NCBI GenBank assembly: GCA_029948255.1
Contig: JALIZF010001940.1
Location: 978,501 to 1,042,500 of the forward strand
DNA from: Telmatactis stephensoni
Taxonomy: Eukaryota > Cnidaria > Anthozoa > Actiniaria > Isophelliidae
Direction of reading: 5' to 3'
Length of the DNA stretch: 64,000 nt
Shown: positions 32,216 through 57,859 of the stretch, one piece after another
Numbering within the stretch: the first letter of the stretch is position 1
Layout: each line of letters opens with the position of its first letter
Program-made: the position numbers and the translations under genes
The notes under the pieces: model-generated
Databases searched by the model: none
Seen by the model: only the letters and a program-made list of their open reading frames with translations
What the model was told of the DNA's origin: nothing

Positions 32216-34272
32216 ACATATACACACACAGCAAACTAGTGGAATCAAATTATCATGAACAATTGTTTACAAGACCGGCTATCGAATGAAGATGTATGGG
32301 AGACCTAACGAGGCATATTTTTGATAGCACGCTTTTCCACCGACTTCCTTTGTTTTCCAAATTCCAGACACCGAGACGTATTATTGCTTCAGACTTCGAG
32401 ACCCACGATTTTTGGCTGAGATTTTGAGAGATGCTGACTAAGGAGGACCATTCGCAGCCTCTGATTAAAAAGCTTGAAAGCTCCAGCTCGCCTGACGATT
32501 AAAATGTTCGAAATTGTTTAAAACATCGTTAGCATTCTAAGATAACTGAGTTTTTAGCAAAAAGTAATTAACAGCCAAATTAATTTTCTCTTGATAATCC
32601 GAAGTGGGGTGGTCATTGACCCTTGCTGTTCGCTGCAAGATCTAGAGTGGGATCCCATCCTACTTCTTTGTGGACTTGAAAAGCTGTTTATCTATCGAGG
32701 CTTTTACCTTGCCGTCAAAAGAGTCGAAATTTGAATGGAAAATAATGACTATAGGCAAAGTTCTTTGAATATAAACTGAGATATTGTACGGGAATGTTGA
32801 TTTCTCAAAAATATATATTGATTGATTCTAAATAATTTAATTTCAAACGTAATGAAAATTAATACAAAATTGAACGACTAAAAATAAAAAAGAACAATAA
32901 CAGAAAGCTAGGCTGAATAAAGTGAGAACGTTTGAAGAGCAAAAAATAACTTTTAAGAAAGAAGATGAGATACAAAATAAGGAAAGAAAGAAAGAAAGAA
33001 AGCAGAAAGAAAGAAAAAAAAAGGAAGAAAATCAAGTTCACATATTGCATGTCTTCCTCTTCAAAAGATCATTTATCATAATCCTAACTAAAATTAACTT
33101 CGAGGAAAAATCGCGACTGAAATCTCAATCTTTAAATCTTACTACATGTCTTTGGATAATCACTGAAGAGGAGGTTAAAATTGAAAAAATAAAGAGAAAA
33201 ATACAAAAGCCAAAAATATTTACAATACCTGCTTAGATATCATTATCATTAACGGGAAATAGTCCTGCTTTCTTGAAGTTTAATTGCTTTTTAACAATGG
33301 TCAGATGTTTTCAAAATAATGATTTATTTGTGTAACGTTATGCCGATATTATGGTCTTTGCTAGAGAAAACAAAGTCACTTCACAAAAAAACTCGTCCGC
33401 GCAAACTGTTTGTATTTACTACAACGGTTCCTTCGTCTTAGAGCGCGTTCGATTGAACGTATTCCGGAAAAAGTGCACAGAATAACACTAATGAATCGGT
33501 ACAAAAGCTGGAATTTTCCATATTAATGAAAGTACTTCTTGGTTTTTGATAACAAAGGCACAAGAGGGAATTTCTAATTTTAATTTGCTTGAATAAGCGA
33601 TTTGAGGCGACTTTTCCGTGTTTTGCTATTCTTGAATATGGCTAATCGAATGCGTCCTTAGTTCAAACTTTAGTTCAGTTTCCGCAATTCAAATAAACAC
33701 GGCGATGTTGTAGAAATACCGCCCTGAATCAATAAGCGCCCTGGTGTTCGTAGAACAACTTTTGAAATTAAACGCTTCCTTGCTAACAATCAAAAGCTCT
33801 ATCCCTAGTCATCCATAATGATAAAAAATCAAATTTTGCAAATTCATACTGAATATAGTCTTCTCAAATTAAGGCCTTTCTGCAACAGCAAATGTTTTAA
33901 TTATGACAATTCTTTTGCCCTTGCCGATGAGAAAATATGACCTAATTTGATATGACAAACGAATTTGCTATTAAAAAATTAGTCCAATTTTCCCATCGCA
34001 TCACAGGTCTTATCTTACACGAAGATGAGTTGCCGGCTTGACGTTCTAAAATATATATCTTTTAATTGAATCAAAGTAAACTATCAATGGCAAGTTTGTC
34101 ATATTGATAAATGCAACATTACGAAGTTTCGTTGTAACTGTTTTGAAAATGAAAAAGTTATCAATTTTTGACAAAGAAATGTGTAGTGGGCGGGCTTGCA
34201 CTTGGCTGGAAACACTAATAAAATAAATGAAGGTCGGAGTTATTCAAGCTACCCTTGACATTCGCCTCCATA
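32216..34272. other. Intergenic, no gene seen
   Basis: AT-rich, with a small GAAA run near 32980-33015. ORFs here are low-complexity. Confidence 0.35.
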
Positions 34273-34460
34273 TGAAATCGTTGCATCGCGATTGTATTTT
34301 CCAATTTCGGTTAGAATTTTGTCTTTCAATCATCTTTGTGGGCGGAGCCTATTTCAAATCAACCAATTATTGAACGAATTTGGATAGGCTCCGCCCCCAA
34401 GGATGACGGACGAATCAGAAATGATAAAAAAGTAATACAGGTAGCGATGCAACGATTTTC
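34273..34460. repeat. Foldback element
   Basis: The outer arms TGAAATCGTTGCATCGC and GCGATGCAACGATTTTC and the inner arms GGCGGAGCCTAT and ATAGGCTCCGCC form a nested inverted repeat of about 190 bases. No ORF. Confidence 0.7.
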
Positions 34461-34679
34461 GCTGTAATTATCCCCGTTGGAGAACACAACTGAGCTGGCT
34501 GCATTATGAAGGACAGAGACGTATGGAGGAAAAGGCGTACGGCTAGGCTGAGGCAAAAGTGATGATGATGATATTCCCACCATTCAAAGTACTTCCATGA
34601 AAAATTACACATTTTTCTTGTTTGATTTCTCAGTTAAGCATGTTTTCGCAAGGGATGAATATAAATTTATAACACCGTA

Positions 34680-34790
34680 CTAGTAAGTTATCTCTCTTTT
34701 TATACAGTGTTACAAAGTCCAATTCATCCCTTGTTGTATTCATATACGCCGACGCAGCCCAACTAGTTCACTTGCGCGCTAGCGTCCTGT
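34680..34790. repeat. Dispersed repeat (copy 2)
   Basis: Matches 25008-25120 from AGTAAGTTATCTCTCTTTTT to CTAGTTCACT. No coding capacity. Family not recognised. Confidence 0.6.
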
Positions 34791-35299
34791 TATGCTTTCA
34801 CAATTCACACTGTACACCATAAACGCTAAGTATAAGCTTTTCTTTCTAGAAAATAGCCTGCAGCGTCTAAACAACGACCCGACCCTTCAAGGCAATAAAG
34901 TAAAATAAACAGTTCTATAACAATCACGGTTGGAAACTTGAATGGGTGGAAACGTACCTCTATGATACAAGGGAAGTTTTAACTTCGATTTCATCGCACT
35001 CTCCGACCTCAACAGATCTTTCCTGAATTCGCATAACTGATAATAATAGATTTAAGCCGAGGTTGGGGTGCATAAATATATGTATTCGCTGTATTTTCTT
35101 TTATCCATCCGTTTTCGGGAAAAAGGTCTATTGAATATCTGCCAATCATTCTCCTACCTTTGCCACTTTGAATATTAAATTAACAATTTTTTGCCTTTTT
35201 GATTTCCTTGAATTTTCTTCCTTTGCAAATGAACTGAACTGACTGTCTCAATGCTGTTCTAGCTCATATCTGCTAATGAACATAATTTCCAAAACAAGT

Positions 35300-35620
35300 C
35301 AACAAACAAACAAAGCGAACGAACGAACGAACCGAACCGAACGAACGAACGAACGAACGAACGAACGAACGAACGAACGAACGAACGAACGAACGAACGA
35401 ACGAACGAACGAACGAACGAACGAACGAACGAACGAACGAACGAAAGAACGTCGAACGAACGAACGTACAACGAACGAACGAACGAACGAACCAATGAAC
35501 AAATAAACAAAGAAAAAGAGAGAAAGAAAAGAACGAAATAATGGACGAACGAGCGAGCGAGCGAGCGAGCGAACGACAAGCAAACGAACGGACAGACAGA
35601 CAGAAAGATCACACAAACAA
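35300..35620. repeat. (GAAC)n array with GAGC, GACA and CAAA borders
   Basis: About 35 near-perfect CGAA/GAAC units (35316-35445), interrupted units to 35492, then a short (GAGC)n run at about 35548-35570 and (GACA)n at about 35590-35602. ORFs rich in RSFV or ERTN are artefacts. Confidence 0.95.
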
Positions 35621-38071
35621 TGATACATTAAAGGAACAAAACAAGTAAGATAGCAAGAAAACATGCAAACAAGTAAACAAACTACCAAAGAAACAAACAA
35701 AGAAACAATTCCTTTGTATCTTACTTCTGTTTTATTTATTTCTTACAGAAGCTGTTAAATTTTGTTTTGAGCGGTCGCACGCTGTGCGAGTTTGCTTTGT
35801 AGCCAACTATGTTTCACTTACAAAGTGTAGGAAGTATTAATTTTTTAACGGCTAATATCTGTCAGTTTTTAGAATACATATTTCACTACTAACAGTAGTT
35901 GTTATAATTTTCAAGTCAACCAAACTTCTATTTTTGTCAAGGCAAAGTTTATCGCAAAATCGCGAAGTAGTCTAATTGTCGGCGATAATTTCAAGTTTGG
36001 CCGTAGCAAAGTCTTCAACCCCTAAGTATCAATTTTTGATTTGATTGAGCTGTCAGCTGGTTCGATAATATAAACATTCAAAACTTTTTCCTCGCTGTAT
36101 GAAAGCAAAAGATAAGTAAAAGAAAAATACAATATTTCAAAACCAAAGAAGAGCTTTTTAATGCTAAGTTGGGCTTAGCGTAAGAACGGTTGAGTTAATC
36201 TCATCGGAGAAGCAGCTGTTTCAAGAAAATCGCTTCATCTGACATTGACCATAAAGAAGTTTCAAGAGCGTATTTCCTTCGCAAAATGTGCTTCAAAGAT
36301 TACTTTAGGAAGAGATCATGAATTGAGTTGACAGATCAAGACATTCTATCTTATCCAAGGTTCATATCATAGACGGAAAAGTGACAAACATGTGGAAAAT
36401 TCCCTACTCGGATACGTTTTATCAGACAGGTATTTCAATCTCAAGATCTTGGTTCCGTTCAAATATGTATTTCTATGTGTGCAAGCAGAAGATTTGAAGA
36501 CTAAATAAAAAAAACTTAATTTGGTGTTGCTTATCGGAAACTTAAAATGATTTGAAAATCAAGGTCTTTTAAAAGGGTTTTTTTTTTTGCCTTTTCGCAA
36601 TCAGTAAAAAATACTAAAAGATTGAAATTTTTTTCTGTATCCGAAATTTTTTTTATTGTATTGATAAGCAATGCCACATTATCGTGATTTTGACCAACGA
36701 ATGAAGGGGAAAAAAGACAAACCATTATTCTTTACAAATCGCCCATTTTCATTTTGAAAGTATGTGATTACTGGGAGTTCTAGTGGCCCATATCACGGTT
36801 CACAAATGTGGAGAATTTATTTATGGGACTTTGCTAAACGACTTAAGTTCCTAAACTCCTTATTAAATTCACACTAAACTCACAAAGCCACTCTGTACCA
36901 TACCTTTCGTAGTCTACGCCGAACATAACCCATCTTTTACCACCAGTTAATGTCACTACAACTTCTAAGTTTCTGTTACGCTCTTGTTTTCAAAGATAAA
37001 AAGCTCTACTTGGTGTAATCATTGATTTGACACGAGAGCTCAATTAGGTGGTCAGTATGCGTAGAAGGCGCGGCGTTTCGCATTAAATAGAGCGCGAGCA
37101 CATTCATTTCATGCGTGGGGTTAACTGACAACTTCAAACAATACCATCTGTTGTATTCTCTTGTGGTCAAACGATGTGTATTGACTTCCGGGGATTTTCT
37201 ACGGAGGCATTTGCGAAGGATAAGGAAATCGACGAGTAGTAACTGCGCGCCTCTGATTGGCTAAAGGTTTCATTTGTAAAAATACAATAATGAGTTTTTG
37301 AGGGAACGGATTTTTTTAAAGTACAAAGCAAGAAAGTACAAATACAACAGCAAAAAGAGGAAGAGATTAAGATAATGATGAGATGCAACGTCTCATAGCC
37401 GCCAATGACGTAATAGAAAAAGAGGGAGGGAAAAATAAGGAAATAGACGAGTCGTCCTTGTTTCTAATTGGCTACCAAGCTACAATTGCTTTACGAAATC
37501 AGCCAATAGCGTTACAGAAAGAAGTCCCACCTGCAGAATGCTAATAATTATACCTTTAAACTTAAGAATATAATGCGTAGTTTGACCAGGAAAACACCAT
37601 TAATTTATAATACCAATTAAAGTTAAGGTTTTAGACATATTACATATATAACGAGATAAGAATCTTTAGTATCCAGCCACTAATAAACGGGGAAAAAAAG
37701 GAAGTACAATTAAGGAAGAAATCATTTCTATCCATGCATACACTATTTAATTAATGGGATTTTTACGTGCTTTGATCATAGGCGAAATATTGAAATGGTC
37801 GGCAAAACTATTAACAGCGAAAATGTGTCTCTTTCGGAAACACGAATCTTCACCTGAAGTGGTTTTTAAATATTTTTATAGCTCTACGCTTTTGATATAT
37901 TAGGTATTAAGTTTTTGATGTCTCAGAAATTAGATATATGAATGCAAATTAAGTGAAATTTAGACGGCTATTTGAGGATAACTAGTCTGGCCAATTATTT
38001 GTTAGGATAATTGAAAAGCTCTCAATTCAGTTTAGCTGCAAAAGAACTAAATGAATAAAATCTCACCTTTC
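35621..38071. other. Intergenic, no gene seen
   Basis: No supported gene or long repeat. Short ORFs have no domain. Confidence 0.35.
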
Positions 38072-38341
38072 TACAGTCATTCTCAAAAAGGTTGTCCAGA
38101 TGAAAGGATGTTTAATCATTACTAAACACATTTACATATATCACATTTTCAATTTTCTGGCACGAATTTTAACTTAAGCAGCAAAACTATAATCCATTAT
38201 ACACAATATATAATATACAATGTCCTTTGGTATTTTTGAATTGAAATTCCTGCGAGAAAATTGAAAATCTGATATTTGCAAATGAGTTTATTAACGACTA
38301 AACGTCTTTTCATCTGGACAACCTTTTTGAGAATGACTGTA
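38072..38341. mobile_element. Tc1/mariner-type MITE, copy 1
   Basis: The ends are TACAGTCATTCTCAAAAAGG and its reverse complement, bordered by TA, as in mariner elements. Arms continue through TTGTCCAGATGAAA and a segment resembling TTTAGTCGTTAATAAACTCA. Copy 2 at 61121-61390 aligns end to end, so the element boundaries are secure. It is 270 bases long with no transposase. Confidence 0.85.
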
Positions 38342-41040
38342 TTTGTAGATTAACCGCCAGTGTTATGGACGAACGGTAACAGTTAAAATTATTAATTATA
38401 ACTCATTCGTTTTAATGTTTTTGTAACTTCAAGTTTTGTGTTAGGTATCAAGATTTGAGTATCAAATAGCAAGCAAATAAAGTGAAGCCACAGAATACTG
38501 AATTATTCTTAAAAATATCCGGAAAAATGAGCCATCTATCTAACTCGTACGACGGAAGTGGAAATTTTATAGATATTTGAGATAAAGGGAGGCTAAAAAA
38601 AACCGAGTTCGAGGAAGGAGTACAGTATTTGGTTGAATTACCACAAAATCAGGTCAAGGACGCGGTTGGGTTTCGTGTTTAGATAAAATAAGTTTAACTT
38701 GTGTATGTATATTAATTACAAGTGTAGTTCCTATCAAGGGAGTTCCAGTCACCTGCGTGGGAAACATTTTTCCTCTCATATTAAGGACGCCTATCGTTTA
38801 ATGAACTCAATATTTTGTAAACAGCAAAGTTAAATGACATCAAAATTTAGTGAATGCGCGCGTCAGAGATGAAAGGGTGGAAAAAACGTTTTACGGCCTC
38901 TCATTAAGAGGACACCTATGGGATGTTAAGCTCAATATTTTGTAAATAAGGCATTTTAGGCTCGAAGAACACAAAGTCAAATGCCACAAAAATTTGGTGA
39001 ATGTGTCAGAGATATAATGCCCTGTACTCTAAGTGCGGTGACATTTTGATATCGTTTTTTGTACACATCTCACGGAAGTGGTACTGTAATTTGACAAGGT
39101 TTTGTCACAGATATTGAGCAACAGCAGAACAAATGAGGCGTCGCTCTATAGCAGTTTTTGACGTACCAACGCCATTAACGAAAAAAAGGATGAACATATC
39201 AGCTTGTTTGTTTCCGGCATGCCTATAATTGCAGTTATAACATACAGTAATACAGAAATTGAGCATTCAATCGTTAATTAATGACAAGAATCAAATAATA
39301 CGTTGCCTACTTGAAATATAAGGCGGATGGTAGGCGGTACTTCCCCTCTCGCAGACCTGTTTCGGGTTTAATATGAATTCCAGTTTATGTGTTTGCCTTT
39401 TTCATCCCTTTTGTTTGATTGTTTGGTTCCCACCTTGACAAACTGCGAATTTTTCAATTTCCCTTTCTTATCAAAATCGGACTGTGGTCCAAACTTTAAT
39501 AGTCTAAGATTGTTATCACTCTCTCACCTTCCTTGCGACAAGTTTTTAAATTTCCTGGAGCATACAAACCTTCGAATCTTATCAGACCCGCCAACTCGTT
39601 AACTTGATTCTTGATTATTCCTTCAGAGTTGATCGGTCGGGCACGCCAGTTATACAAAAAATGTGAAAAATTATCAGAACTGCTATGTTAACTTGCAGAT
39701 AAAGCTATCAGTTGTGTCTAAAAGTGCGTATAGGTTATTTTCTCCATTAAAAGACTACTTGGATTAAAAAAACAGTCAAAATTGGTTACAAAACCGGTTG
39801 CAAATTGCGATATATATCACGAAGAATTAAAAGCAATTTTATCATTCTAACCTCTGATGATGGACCGGTTAGGTCCAAAGCTCAGGAATAGCATGTTATA
39901 ACTTTACGTGGAAGATCTCAGACATCCAAACACATTCTGCTGGATCTTGTCGATTTGGCTTCCGTCAGTTATGATCAAAACACGAACCATTGATCTCATA
40001 GCCCTCTAAATACCTACCAAATGATCCAATATGATCTCTGGATAATATATAATACTTTATATAATAATATTTATCTTCTGTATTTTCTTCGTAATTTTGA
40101 TGTTTAATTTTGACTGACGCAAGGGAAATCAATAAACTAGAGCAGATTGTTTGGCTCTCTGAGTTCGCATGTTCTTTGGAAATTGCATACCAGTCACACA
40201 TGCATAGTCCAAAAAATCCCCAGAAATTAGTTTTCGATATAGTAGAACAAACTCTACTTTTACTTGTCCATACCAGAAAGAAGAAGTACCTTTTTGCCCC
40301 CAAGTTTGACGTGCATCATTAAATCATTGAGGAAGTATGGGGGAAGTCCATTTGCTTGATTTCTTCGAATTGCCTAATATTAAAGAATAGAGATGGACAA
40401 CTATCAGCTTTTGTGAGAGGTTCAAGTTTATGAAAGGAAGCCATTAAAATGCTAGTTCCAAACTGGATAATCATTATTAAAAATACTTAAAAATAGCTCT
40501 TGGAAACAAAGGAATATGGCGGGATCTGTCTGTAAACTTAAAAACTTTGTGCTCGGGCTTTCCTTGAAATTCGAGAACTCGGACTACGCCGCGCCTTCGA
40601 TCTCGCACTTGGTCTTTCGTTATAGATATAATAATACACCTGAGAAAATTGCTCGATTCTGATTGGTCGAGAACAGTGCAGTTTAAGTGTAACACAGTGC
40701 AGAAAAGCTGTAATACAGTGCAAATTACATTTGAATTTATTGCTTCAAAAATGGCATTAAGATACGATCAATTTTTCCTTATTCTGCTATTATAAACATT
40801 AACAAGCATTACAAATAGGGATTTTTCACTCATCAAAGAACATGTATGTCTGAAAAAATGGCAAAACCTTTGAGAATCTGGTTGTCATTTAAATAAAATT
40901 TTTGTTGACTTGCGTGCTCTACTCACGCCATCACATCTCAACGAGCGCGCGCTCAAAGTTTTCTTCTCGAGATTTTATTTGTTTTTCTTCAGTAAAAAAT
41001 CACCATTTATTCTCTCGAATTGTTTCATTTGTATTATTAA
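38342..41040. other. Intergenic, no gene seen
   Basis: Short unsupported ORFs only. Two related blocks near 38800-38860 and 38915-38990 (GGACGCCTAT/GGACACCTAT, then CTCAATATTTTGTAAA) are a small direct duplication. Confidence 0.35.
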
Positions 41041-41185
41041 AAGGTAATCATACGGTTTCTCGTTCAATCTGGAATTCATTCGCACTTGTGTGTTTCTCAA
41101 AGAGCTCAAATTTTGATACTCTTCGAAAAACAGACTCGATCGTGCGAATCAATTCCAAATGGAACTCGAAACCGTATGATTACCT
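41041..41185. repeat. Foldback element A
   Basis: AGGTAATCATACGGTTTCTC at the left and CGAAACCGTATGATTACCT at the right form a stem of about 19 bp. Inner arms (ATTCGCACTTG / CGTGCGAAT) also pair. Confidence 0.75.
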
Positions 41186-41332
41186 ATACTTATTTATCCC
41201 ACACCATAGAAAATACAGCCAATCAGAAAACAGAAAAGCCTTGTATATTCGGCGGTATTCAACCGTGTATCTTCCCGTGAGGCATTGCGGCAATTGGCTG
41301 TATTTTCTAAAGTGTGGGATGAAATAGTTATA
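41186..41332. repeat. Foldback element B, abutting A
   Basis: Arms ATCCCACACCATAGAAAATA and TATTTTCTAAAGTGTGGGAT are separated by about 75 bases that pair partly. It lies immediately after element A. Confidence 0.7.
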
Positions 41333-42103
41333 CAATGGTTTCTCGTAGCGTACCGCAGATATCCCACTCATCACTTGTGTTTTCTTCATATACACTTTCG
41401 CCACGAGCGCTGGCGAATTTTGTTGTTGTCCTGACGCGGTGTCGTGACGTCGTCACGATAGTCACGCAACGAACGAATGTGAAAGTATTTGTCATCTCAC
41501 GTCGTGTTTTCGCGTGCGCGTGTGCTAGGCGTTACTACTGACGTCATCAAAACGTGTTCTCTCGTGTTCGCCATTGGTAACATCCACCTTGAGGTGACTG
41601 GCTACAATATTGAAAAAATATGAAATAATTGAAGAAATAATGAGAAAACACAATTTTCTGACGAAAAATATGATTTAAAAAACTTTTATTCCGTATGTAC
41701 GCTTATGTTTGAACAGCTTTCCTTTTTTAATATATAACAATTTCATTGATCGAGTTGCTTTTAAAGTCAGATACTTATGGGTGTCCTGACATATAACGTT
41801 AATTGCTGTGCAACGGTTGCTATGCAAAATAGGGTCTTGTTTTAGAGATAAGCGCACGCGCGCCCGTTTTTGGCGAGACTTTTGATGTCTGGTAGAACGA
41901 CGCACACCTGACTTAAAGGACTCATTCTTGTTCTAATAATTGCACATACGTGGGACATTTTACTTCCGATTTCTTTAAAAAGCCATAATCTTTGGCGGAT
42001 TTCATCAAAACGAAGTGTTTCTTCAATATTTATATTTCATTTACAGTCTTTTTTTTTCAAAGCCAAGCATGGGATTGGCATAAAGTTCATTAAATACGGA
42101 AGT

Positions 42104-42341
42104 TAGGCCAAGTTCAGACGTCGAACTTTTGCCGTGTCGAATCTAATAGTTGCATTTTGTAGATGAGAAGTGCGGCGTCTGAACCTACTGTATTTGACAA
42201 ATTTGATTAAGTGTTAAATTGAAAAATTCAGTTTAAATCAAATTTGTCAAATTCATTTGGTTCAGAAGCCGCACTTCTCATCCACAAAATGCAACTATTA
42301 GATTCGACGCGGCACAAGTTCGACGTCTGAACTTAGCCTTA
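42104..42341. mobile_element. Fully palindromic MITE
   Basis: TAGGCCAAGTTCAGACGTCG at the left pairs with CGACGTCTGAACTTAGCCTTA at the right. The arms stay complementary almost to the centre (ATGAGAAGTGCGGC / GCCGCACTTCTCAT and GACAAATTTGATT / AATCAAATTTGTC, in order). Total about 238 bases. Confidence 0.85.
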
Positions 42342-43006
42342 TTTGCATTGTTGGCTCATCTGTGACATTCAAAAAATCATAAAAAGTATATTTGGAGACC
42401 ATTCTTAAAACGTATGCTTGCTTTTATGCATCTCAAGCTTTATTTAATCTTAATTTCAGATTTTCTAATATGTATTCCTAAAGGAAATTATAACTTTTTT
42501 TCTGTACCTATGACGTCATGTGATGACATCATAAAATGAGAAAGTTCTCTCAAGGAAGACAAACTATAAAATGTTAAGCGATTTGACAGTTTAGAGGCGT
42601 TCTTCAAATTTCCCTAGCATTTATTTATTTATTCATTTATTTATTTACATGTATTTATTTATTGATTTATAAAAAATAACTTAAAAAAATAATGAGAAAC
42701 CGCAGTGAATTTTAATGCTGATTCGAAAATATGAAGAAAAAAAAAAAATGGTGGCCCGTGAACATTTTCGAGGTAATCTGCGTTTAAAGGGTACCCGTTT
42801 ACGAGTGTGAGGTCGTAACTGGACGAGTTGTCATCAGTCAACATCATATTTTCTGTGACATGTTTACGTGAAACCTGGACAGCAATTTACGTTTACTCGA
42901 GTCTTTTACACAAACATTCAACTGAGTTACAATAGTCACAATAGTGTACTTTCAATAGTACCATTTCATGGAGTCATACATGAAGTAGTAACCTCGCAGA
43001 CGTAGC

Positions 43007-43138
43007 CTGGATATCAGGCGTTCCTGAAAGAATTGGCGGGGAAAGGAAGGGAACGCCGATCCCGGCCCTTCCCTTCGCTCTCTTCCCAGTCCCTCGCCCC
43101 AAAATCCCAACACAGGAACGCCGCTATGCAAGCTATCC
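43007..43138. repeat. Inverted-repeat element
   Basis: GTAGCCTGGATATCAGGCGT plus TCCT at the left and AGGAACGCCGCTATGCAAGC plus TATCC at the right are imperfect inverted ends around a GC-rich centre. Confidence 0.5.
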
Positions 43139-44125
43139 AAGAACAAAATTGCCCAATGCCCACCCTTAGAATGTTTTTGTTTTTTCAATGTTTTTTGTCG
43201 TTGCGTTTTACTTATAAAAACACTTTATTGCAATCCTCAAGGTTTGGGCCAATCAAGGTGATTTTGAGACGTTGAAGAGAATTGCGCTAATGAGGTGGTA
43301 TTTTAATAGTACTAAGTGTAGTCTAAGTGAATCTGTTTATTCTAGTTTAAAAGTCTATTCTATGACAAATGTACTCCTATCAAGAGAAAATGAGGTAAGA
43401 GAAGGAATCCCTGTGAACCATCATATGCCCCGTTTGATATTATTTTTAGAACCTCGACACCATAACCTGGACTTAACCAAGACCATTTTCGATTTTTTTT
43501 TGTACTCTATTTGCCCTTTTTCTCAAGTTTAAACTCTTTTTCATCAACAAACATTATACACCCTTTTACCGCCATTGTGATCTTGAGGCAATGCGAAAGC
43601 TCACGCACTCTCGATCAATCAGATTGACTTTAAAAATAGCATCAAACAGTGCATATGATTGTCTAAAGACCTAATACGTGCGATTCCTTCTCTCATCTCA
43701 TCTCCTCTTGCTCCTATGCATCAGCACTAACCGTTAAATATGATTATTTCGCAATTCAAGTTCATATTTACAAGACGTTTGTCAAATTTTATTAACAATA
43801 GTTTGCTACCTAAATTTATCTCCAATGTATCAGCACATCCTAACAGTCTTTGGGATCAACATTTCTTGGTATTGACCTTTTGATATCGACCTTCGAATAC
43901 AATAGAAACCCACTCTCAAACTCCTAAAGGAATCTGAAAGCCGTCCGAGATAGCAGTAGCTGGAGAAAACACTATGAAATGATCCAGTGAGCATTTCTTT
44001 GCAAGTAGCGAGAGTTTCTAGTAAAGTGAGTTTGAAAGAGTGGGAATCTACTGTACAGTCACTTGGTATTAGTTCAAACACCTTAGTTTCCACGCCCCGT
44101 ACCAAAAGGCAAGCCTCTTAATCAT
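43139..44125. other. Intergenic, no gene seen
   Basis: Only unsupported short ORFs. Confidence 0.35.
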
Positions 44126-44452
44126 TTAAGGCCCACTTGGATGAAAATCGATGAAAATTGGAAACTGTTTATTTCTATCTGAAGATGAATGTAGTTAAAT
44201 AACCGTCTACTCTCTGCCCAAAGAAGCTCATTTTCAAAGAGAAATTTTGATATTAAGTCTAAAAGAACAATAGGGTTGAGTAAATGACGTCATTTACTAA
44301 CTCAACCTCAATGCTAAAAATACTTGCCAACTTCGATTCGTTTCGTTTGAATGTAAAGAAAATGTTGCTTTTGGTGATTATTGGAAGTCGTATAGATAGG
44401 TTTTACTAAGTTTCAAGTCATTTTAATTTATTCTCATCCAAGTACCCCTTTA
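44126..44452. mobile_element. TTAA-flanked MITE with a CRE palindrome at its centre
   Basis: TTAAGGCCCACTTGGATGAA at the left and, reading inward from the right, TTAAAGGGGTACTTGGATGA are inverted ends flanked by TTAA, the target site of piggyBac-type elements. The centre (44274-44307) is a palindrome, GGTTGAGTAAATGACGTCAT with its mirror half. Confidence 0.7.
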
Positions 44453-45324
44453 AGATTGGTTTGATGTTCGAGAGGCCTCCGTCGATAAAAATAACCCTCT
44501 TGACGACCCTGGAATAGGGTTTAGTTTAGAAGCCGTACTTTCCATACGTCCTATTTCAAAATGGCGGTCGAGGAGCATGAACGTGAGGCATCTTGGAACA
44601 AGACGTGCTTTTTGCTTTTATGTACATTTATGGGAAAGGTCAAGTAACCAGGCAAGCTGTCGGAACAATTTTGTCTTGACAACGTTTCACTTTTCCCCAT
44701 ATAAAAATAAACGGTTTCGTTCTACTTTACTGATTGCCGCCATTTTGGAATATGGCGTGTTTGTCGTACTGAATTCACATATCAAACAATTGGTGTCGTT
44801 CGCGCGGGCTTCCTGTGTTTTTACTATTGGTCCTCCAGTTTATTGAAATGCGAAGTTTCTAAGCTATTTTCAAGATGGTGGACAATGTGATGTGTTTCAT
44901 CGCTACAATATCTGCAATTTTTCTATCAAATTTTTGACCGTTTAAGACTCTAAACGGCAGAAAAATCAACGAAAATGGATCTACGTGACTTCCAAATAAG
45001 GTAATGCCTGTCCGTATATGGAATAGAGTTGATAGCCGTACGAACGACACATCTTTATTTGGGAATTGTTTGATATGTATTTTAGTTAGAGCCGTATTAT
45101 TAGGTTCCAAAGTAATGAACCACACCACTAGTCGATTAACCCAGAATTAGCAAAATTTTGATCAACCCAGAATTGGCAAAATTTTGATTCCTGATCCTAT
45201 TAAATCAGTTGATCCCTGAACCTGTCGTGAAGAACTTGATTCCTTATCTCGAAATTTGGCGATTCCTGATTCCATGTCTCTCGATACGCCCTCCACTTCA
45301 GTTCAATCCATTTTTTCAGAAACA
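44453..45324. other. 3' flank of the Kv gene: inverted repeat and short direct repeats
   Basis: ATATCAAACAATTGGTGTCG (about 44778) and CGACACATCTTTATTTGGGA, then ATTGTTTGATAT (about 45044-45075), are inverted. CCAGAATTAGCAAAATTTTG and CCAGAATTGGCAAAATTTTG (about 45140-45188) are direct repeats. An AATAAA on the minus strand (plus 45055-45060) lies about 265 bases past the Kv stop and is a candidate poly(A) signal. Confidence 0.45.

Positions 45325-57859
<12,535 letters not shown>

Noticed and set aside
35259..35700. Arg/Ser/Phe/Val-rich and Glu/Arg/Thr/Asn-rich ORFs
   Set aside because: Artefacts of the GAAC tetranucleotide array.
40902..41327. 141-codon plus-strand ORF
   Set aside because: It spans two foldback elements, so the open frame is a by-product of the inverted repeats.
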